This document shows, piece after piece, positions 58,665 to 64,000 of a stretch of DNA of 64,000 nucleotides. How positions within the stretch are numbered: position 1 is the stretch's first letter; the number at the start of each line of letters is the position of its first letter. This DNA comes from Pleurodeles waltl (Eukaryota > Chordata > Amphibia > Caudata > Salamandridae), in contig NC_090445.1 in the NCBI RefSeq assembly GCF_031143425.1, forward strand, positions 1,196,694,691-1,196,758,690, written 5' to 3'. The notes beneath the pieces were generated by a model. It was not told the DNA's origin. It did not search any database and worked only from the letters and a program-made list of their open reading frames with translations. Both the position numbers and the translations under genes were made by a program.

Positions 58665-58770
58665 AGGATGCCCAAAGCACTACCCCCATAGTGGTGAAAG
58701 GCTACTGTCTTCATCAGAAGTTAAGCAGCGTGGGCAGCATACCGTGTAGTGATCGGTAGGAGTGAACCAT
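58665..58770 (+). ncRNA. 5S-rRNA-like sequence (pseudogene or 5S-derived SINE)
   Basis: The central part TCATCAGAAGTTAAGCAGCG corresponds to the 5S rRNA stretch around GGAAGCTAAGCAGGG (box A). The following TAGTGATCGGTAGGAGTGAACC corresponds to the box C region. 'cactaccccc' upstream matches the ACCACCC arm. Differences are too many for a functional 5S gene. It may be a 5S pseudogene or the head of a 5S-type SINE. Confidence 0.45.
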
Positions 58771-58884
58771 TCCTTTTTAACCTATTTCTCTGGACTGAGG
58801 CCTCCAGGCTCACTCACTTTTAAAGCTCAGCTGATGTGTGCTTAGCTCACTGTTCATCAGATTGGTGTGAAGTGCTGTGTGTGT

Positions 58885-59160
58885 GTGTGCCTGGAAAGGA
58901 TACACTACAGAGATAATACAGTACTGAGCAGTGCATGCATGATGAACGCATGTGCTGGATGTATGTGTGCCTACGAGTCCTACAATACATATAAAGGATA
59001 TAGGGCTGGGCAGTGCATGGATGTTAAATGCAGATGCTGGTGTATGTGTGCCTATGATTGGTACAGTATATGGAAGATACAGTGCTGTGCAGTGCTTGTA
59101 TACTGTATGCCTTCACTGGGTGGATACATGCCTGTGGATGCTACAACACATGGATGGCCC
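58885..59160. repeat. minisatellite, about 80-bp unit, 3.4 copies
   Basis: Units start with GTGTGCCT at 58885, 58965 and 59046 and with ACATGCCT at 59126, giving lengths of 80, 81 and 80 bp. Each unit shares 'tacaatacat', 'gcagtgcatg' and 'gctgg.tgtat' blocks. Frames through it (e.g. 58867-59442) are by-products of the period. Confidence 0.75.
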
Positions 59161-59879
59161 TGGGTTCCATTGTGGGAGATCCAGGCCTGTTTAGTGAAAC
59201 ATGGAGGAATAGAGGGATCCCCACAGGCATATTTGTTTATTCCTGTAAGCTGGGTGGGACATACATATGGAGGGAAGAGCAAGGCTTCCCCTGCACACTT
59301 AATGGTGTTCTTTGATTCAGGGAGAGGTCACAGGAGGGGGCCTGGACACATCTCAGGAGGGAAATGGGGGGTGATAAACAGAAGGGCTGTGGACCTTTTG
59401 AGGCACATTTCACTGTGGCTGTCATTAAGTTGTGAACTCTAATTACTCCCATAACCGGTGTTGGGGGACTATCAGCTTTGGAGACACTCCTGCTGTGACA
59501 GATTGCTTTTCAAGAGAAAGAGGGAGCAGAGGAGTGAACACTTCAAAAGAAGCAGAGCCCCAACATAAAACTTCAAAGACTCAGACCCTAAATCACATTT
59601 GGTGTTTGGAAATGGCCCATAAGAAGGGGAGGTTGGAACCCCAAACTTTGTCTTCTGCCAAGCAGCCAAATAGGCTGCGTGAGGAGGGGAGCGCTGCCTG
59701 TGATTAGGACTGGGGACCAAGGGCTGCTACCCTGCATGCTTGTGACATCTCCCAGGAGTCCAAGACCACCTGACTTCGAGCTGGGTGTGCCAGTGGCTGT
59801 CTTCTTGTCAAGATCAGTGTGCTCTGTGAGGAAGAGGAGAGCGTTGAATTATAGATGCCTATTGGGGAGCCCTGTTGAG

Positions 59880-60285
59880 TGGACTTTCTGTGTTAGGTGT
59901 GAGGAAACAGCTGCTGCACGGATCGGGTCATTGCAAGTGTGTAGAACAAAGTCGATGACCCCCGTATGCCAGGAGAAGGCCACCATGTATTTAGATGTCA
60001 GTCATGGTGCATTGGTCAATCCTCAGCCCTATGTAGTAGTGGAGCTTTGACTCCCTATGGCAGGAGGGACAACCATGGAAAAGACTGCCACGCAGTAAGG
60101 GCTGTAGCCTTTTGCGATAGCGAGGTGGCAACCCTGTATGCCAGGAATGGCTGCTGTGGAGAATGTCATTGTGCTGATCGGGCTAGAGCCTGTGGACTGT
60201 GAGTTGCAGTGTCCCCGTATGTCAGAGGGGTCACCAACAGCATCAAGGACTGCAACTTGTTCTGGCTTCACTAGAGAATCAATGG
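59880..60285. repeat. degenerate minisatellite, about 81-91-bp unit
   Basis: The word '(C)CC..TATG(C/G/T)CAGGA' recurs at 59965, 60056, 60137 and 60218 (spacings 91, 81, 81 bp), with further decayed similarity before 59965. Unit sequence differs from the 58.9-kb array. Confidence 0.55.
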
Positions 60286-61325
60286 AAACACATGAGTACT
60301 GTTATCCAGGCAAGATATCCAAGAAGGGATCGCCTTAGCCACCCTACCATCGAGAGACCAACCAAACACTTACCACACAAGAAAAGATGCATAGAGCCTG
60401 CAGTCGCTTCAGGAGCACAACCACGAGTGAGAGACTCTGCACCTGCTGAGTGCTGCCACCTGGGTCGCATGCGGCAGTCTTACATAAACTCATGTCAGCC
60501 GCTCTGAGTGCCTGCGGATGGGGTGCACTCAAGAACTCCAAACATTTCACACCTACTGGTGCAGGTAAGGCTTTTTTCAGTCCAGTCAGCCCTAGGAGAA
60601 TTTGCTGCTAATTTAGTATGGTACCACTGGAACACTATTGACTTTAAGTGAGTCATAGTGGTCTCTTGAGACATGGACTACTAGTGGGCATACCCTGGAT
60701 GTTACCAATAGTAAATGGGGAATAACCATGATTGCTAACACAAGGTGTGAGTGGGACAGGGAACCATCTAAGACACACTAGAGCCCCAACCACAGGGGAG
60801 GACTGTGTGATTGCTTGTGAATGTCGTATTTTTACTTTGTGCTGATAGCAGTAGCAAATAACTTTTTTCCCAGAAAAGTGAGTATTTTGCGGGGCAATGT
60901 TTTATTGCTGCTGTGCACATTTTGAGTTGTGAGCCTTTGTTCACTATCCTGTATTACCTCCTTATTCACCTTCCTCCACCTCTGCTCAGAGGAAGCCTTT
61001 GACTGCTCAGGCCACGCTAACCTGAGAATCAAGTGCAGAAGGGATGCTTGGCCCGGTTGCTCAGAATCTATAGTAGGTCTGGCTCAGGGACATCAGGAGT
61101 AAAAGACCTAAACCCCATAGTTAGGTCAGGTAGCCCCTGAGTGGCCCGTGGCCCTCTGAAAGGGATTATGATACACACCAGACTCCTTGGTTGTGCACAT
61201 ATCCAAGAAAAGAGCTTGCACCCGAGCAGGTGGGGATACACCTCCTCCATATAATGAGAGCAAAAAGATTGATGTGGAATGGAAGTGAGTGGCTATGTGG
61301 GCAGCCACCCGGTGAGAATTGCCAA
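60286..61325. other. insertion of unknown family within DIRS remnants
   Basis: The stretch lies between the putative gag N-terminal (57990-58440) and C-terminal (61330) pieces. The part around 61050-61200 ('cccctgagtggcccgtggcc', 'agactccttggttgtgcac') looks like dispersed-repeat sequence. I could not find termini. Confidence 0.3.
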
Positions 61326-61329
61326 CTCA

Positions 61330-61870
61330 AATGGATTTATTTTGCTGCAACAGATGCTTCTGAGAGAAGATGAAGCAGATGGGCAAGCACCTGCCAGAGG
61401 TGTATTTCAGAGGGGGCTGAAACCTTGTGGCAGAGGGGAATGTAATCTCTAATACAAACTTACAGTATGCCCTGTATTCCGCTGATGTTGACTACAGGGA
61501 GGTAAACAGCAGCCTCATATTTCACGGCCAGGCATGGCTTACATTCCATTCAAATGGGAGCATCTGTTTGACCACCAAGTGGACAGGTTGGTTGAGAAGA
61601 GCAAGCAAGATACAGACACTGCCAAAGCTATGCATGCTCAGCATATACAAACACCTGAGTCTGCCATTCTCACACAGTATTAAAGAGATGGTGCCAATGC
61701 TGCAACCCATTTCCAAAGACACGTATACAAACAACACTTGTCTTTTCAAAAATACAATTCATCCAAAGTCTACAGAAGAGGTGGCTACCATGGAAATGGC
61801 AGAAGTAAGGGTAGAGGTGCCTCCAGCAGAGGCACTATTACCTCCAGTCACCCGCAATTCTCCACAATCA
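61330..61870 (+). pseudogene. DIRS-like gag C-terminal part, broken
   Basis: In frame from 61427 it reads AEGNVISNTNLQYALYSADV and VNSSLIFHGQAWLTFHS, matching the 'EGQ.ISN..IR.ALDAADTA...VNT.V..R..AWL' region of vertebrate DIRS gag. In the next frame RGGYHGNGRSKGRGASSRG near 61780 is the Gly/Arg-rich tail. A frameshift separates the two. Confidence 0.65.
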
Positions 61871-62750
61871 TACTACTCTAGTTGGGGGAGAATAAGGTTA
61901 TTCCTTCTGCAAAGGGAGGAAATAACCATGGAGAAATGGGTCTTCTTAGTAGTAAGGCATGGAAACTGCCTAGGGTTCCACACCACACTTGCTACCTCAT
62001 CATCACACAATGACTCAAAAATGCCTAAGACTATTGCAAAAGGAAGAACAGGCAGTCCTTGCTAGGGGTAACATTAAGCCAGTGCCCTCACACCAAAAAG
62101 AAGAAGGAGTCTACTTTCTGTACTTCCTCATGCCAAAAAGGATGGAGTTTGCATCCTGTTCTAGATATAAGGCTGTTGAACTGCTACCGCCTATCAGACT
62201 ACTTCACAATCATCAGCCTGCAGGATGTCATTATTCAGCTCTGCACAGGAAGCCACATGGCTCGTTCGACATCAAGGACACTGGCTTTAACATCCCCATT
62301 CATCCAGTACATCATCGCTACCTGCAGTTTGTAGTAAGAGGACAACACTAAATGTAAAGTTCTCCCATTCTAAGTCACACCAGCCCAAGAGTATTCACTA
62401 AGTGTGCAGTAGTGATGGCGTAACATCTGCATCACAATGCCATTTACATATTTCCATAATTGGACAACTGTCTGATAAAAAGCAGCAGCCCAAAGCTATG
62501 GCTAGCACACACTCAACACACTGTCTCTGTTGCACACTCAGTGGTTTACAGTCAGTGTGAAAAAGTCACATCTCACACACTTCCACACCCAAGTCACATC
62601 TCACACCCTTCCAAACCCAACCTTTTCCTGGTCCTGTGCTAAGCACAGCGACACAGAAAGCCTATCCACACCAAGAGAGGGTGATGTCATTTCAAAGGTT
62701 GCTGCCTTTTTTCCCGACATGTCCCATCACAGTCAGGATAGCAGTTAAAC
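61871..62750 (+). pseudogene. DIRS-like reverse transcriptase, third copy, broken
   Basis: Motifs spread over three frames: LARGNIKPVPSHQKEEGVYF (62060-62120), NCYRLSDYFTIISLQDVIIQ and LCTGSHMARS near 62180-62260, IHPVHHRYLQFVV near 62300, SPRVFTKCAVVMA near 62390, and IYIFP-LDNCLIKSSSPKLWL near 62450. There the catalytic tyrosine is a stop and YLDD reads LDN. It is inactive. Confidence 0.7.
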
Positions 62751-62754
62751 TGTT

Positions 62755-63080
62755 GGGGATGTCGGACCCGCCTACCTGAACAACAGACTCAACTTCTACG
62801 CCCCCTTCTGCCAACTCCACTCTGCCAGTCTCTCCCTCGCCATCGTTTTTGCCGAATTCAACGCAAGACCGCCGGCGGCAGATCCTTCTCCTACCTCGCC
62901 GCCAAGACCTGGAACTCACTCCCGACCTCCCTGCGCCAGACCCAGGACCTCCTCACCTTCAGGAGACTCCTCAAGACATGGCTCTTCGACCGATAGCAGC
63001 TGCCCCCCCCAGCGCCTTGAAACCCTAACGGGTACATAGTGCGCTTTATAAATTTAATGATTGATTGATTGATTGATGGT
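62755..63080 (+). mobile_element. L2/CR1-like LINE 3' end with (TGAT)n tail
   Basis: YLNNRLNFYAP opens the fragment. After a frame change it reads KTAGGRSFSYLAAKTWNSLP and LRQTQDLLTFRRLLKTWLFD, the standard C-terminus of L2-like ORF2. A short 3'UTR ends 'gcgctttataaatttaatga' followed by tandem TTGA/TGAT repeats (63057-63077), the tail type of L2/CR1 LINEs. It interrupts DIRS sequence between RT and RNase H. Confidence 0.8.
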
Positions 63081-63099
63081 GGTTTCATGCATAGCAGTC

Positions 63100-64000
63100 G
63101 TGGCTAATGAAATACTGCACATGCATCCTCTAGAGGGATGTTTAGCGAGGCATTCGTCAGAAGCAGAGGTTGATTGAGAAAGTCTATTGTTGGTAGAGCT
63201 TAGTAATTAGAAGAGCCTAAATTAGTGAAACAAGAAGATCTTGTTATTGACAGGCTGTTACTTAACCTTCATCCGCAGGTGACCATTATTATGGCTACCT
63301 TTCTCATAGGCGGGGGGCATACCTCAGCCAAATAATGGTTTAGGTTAGGGTACCACAATGCAGGAACAAAAGGATTGTCACGTCAACTACCTGGAGAGCA
63401 GTCTACTTAGAACTCAGAGCGTTTTACAACATAATTCAGGGGAAAACAGCACTTGTAAAGACAGACAACATGACCTTTTAGTGAGGCAATGGTCAGTAGC
63501 ACAGGGTGAGTGGCAAGATGTATTGTTGGTAGGGCCTAGTGTTTCGAAGAGCCTAAAATGGTGAACAAAAGATGGAACAAGAAGATCTTGTTACTGGACA
63601 GGTCATTACTTAACCTTCATCCGCAAGTGACCACTACCACAGACACCTCTCTCATTGGCTGGGGAGCACACCTCAGCCACATAACCGTTCAGGGTACCTG
63701 GACGCAGGAACAGCAGGATCGTCTCATCAACTACCTGGAATTGATAGCACTCTACTTGGCACTCAGAGTATTTTACACCATGAGTCAGGATAAAACAGTA
63801 CTCATAAAGACAGACAACATGTCCGCCGTATTTTATATCAAGAAACATGGTAAGATCCTTTTGACCCGGCCATCAATGCTACCTCAGAAAGTATGGTATT
63901 GGGCCATTCGCAGTCATTTTCAGTTGTAAGTGGATCATCTGCCCGGAGTGGACATCGGCATGGCGGACCTGCTAAACAAGAGGCATCAACAAGTCCAAGA
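63100..64000 (+). pseudogene. DIRS-like RNase H region with a 336-bp tandem duplication
   Basis: The better copy (63477 onward) encodes LLNLHPQVTTTTDTSLIGWG, AHLSHITVQGTWTQEQQDRL and INYLELIALYLALRVF, then VLIKTDNMSAVFYI and DHLPGVDIGMADLLNKR. These are RNase H blocks with the TDT, E and TDN catalytic-type residues, followed by the HLPG...ADLLSR tail of DIRS pol. The frame 63558-63929 is open for 123 codons. Copy 1 (63141-63476) is the same stretch with indels. The window ends before the recombinase. Confidence 0.8.

Noticed and set aside
58867..59442. 191-codon Cys-rich frame that resembles a small secreted protein
   Set aside because: The cysteines come from TGT/TGC words repeated every 80 bp in a minisatellite, and the frame has no signal peptide.
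47216..64000. Next SORBS1 exon (SoHo domain, RSKDWYKTMF)
   Set aside because: I looked for the characteristic words on the + strand and did not see them; the exon probably lies beyond the window.

Overview
The window looks like vertebrate nuclear DNA from a large, repeat-rich genome. I think it is a salamander, and a newt such as Pleurodeles is my best guess. That rests on the mix of DIRS, L1 and L2/CR1 retroelements, short TIR elements starting GGGCCAGATGTAC, long introns and no bacterial gene features. It is inference, not a database match. No complete gene lies in the window.

The only host gene I can support is SORBS1 (CAP/ponsin), on the + strand. Six exons fit in order: 5372-5487, 16164-16976 (long and probably alternative), 17859-18218, 19141-19282, 38161-38190 (a 30-nt micro-exon) and 47061-47215. 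Each has an AG acceptor and a GT donor. The phases join without a break, and the peptides follow the SORBS1 N-terminal region just upstream of the SoHo domain. The SoHo, SH3 and C-terminal exons must lie beyond 64 kb, and the first coding exons before position 1. The introns measure about 10.7, 0.9, 0.9, 18.9, 8.9 and more than 16.8 kb.

Almost everything else is mobile or satellite DNA. 1-2460: a LINE reverse transcriptase split by a short TIR element. 2580-4600: an LTR-like repeat with a 222-codon open frame. 8.4-13.8 kb: an inverted pair of ~1.1-kb TIR elements, a small hAT element with a perfect 8-bp duplication, and two copies of one internal L1 segment. 14.3 and 15.7 kb: L2/CR1 and TIR fragments. 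24.4-26.5 kb: a decayed DIRS element with gag and RT. 26.7-30.75 kb: pyrimidine tract, 2.4-kb pentamer satellite, pyrimidine tract. 31.5-37.1 kb: several TIR elements, a purine tract and L2/CR1 RT pieces. 41.0-45.1 kb: a decayed + strand L1. 45.6-46.5 kb: an LTR-like repeat.

Downstream of the last exon the intron is a nest of elements. A DIRS recombinase fragment lies at 49.06-49.83 kb. A fairly young but broken minus-strand L1 follows at 49.83-55.39 kb, with 5'UTR, ORF1, ORF2, 3'UTR and poly-A. More DIRS fragments run from 55.4 to 64 kb, interrupted by minisatellites, a 5S-rRNA-like sequence and an L2 3' end. None of the transposon reading frames is intact. I saw no CRISPR, operon, tRNA or phage feature. 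No clearly new biological system stands out. The best leads are the long SORBS1 exon, the satellite block, the TIR element carrying an L1 segment, and the ORF1-ORF2 fusion and UTR motifs of the minus-strand L1.
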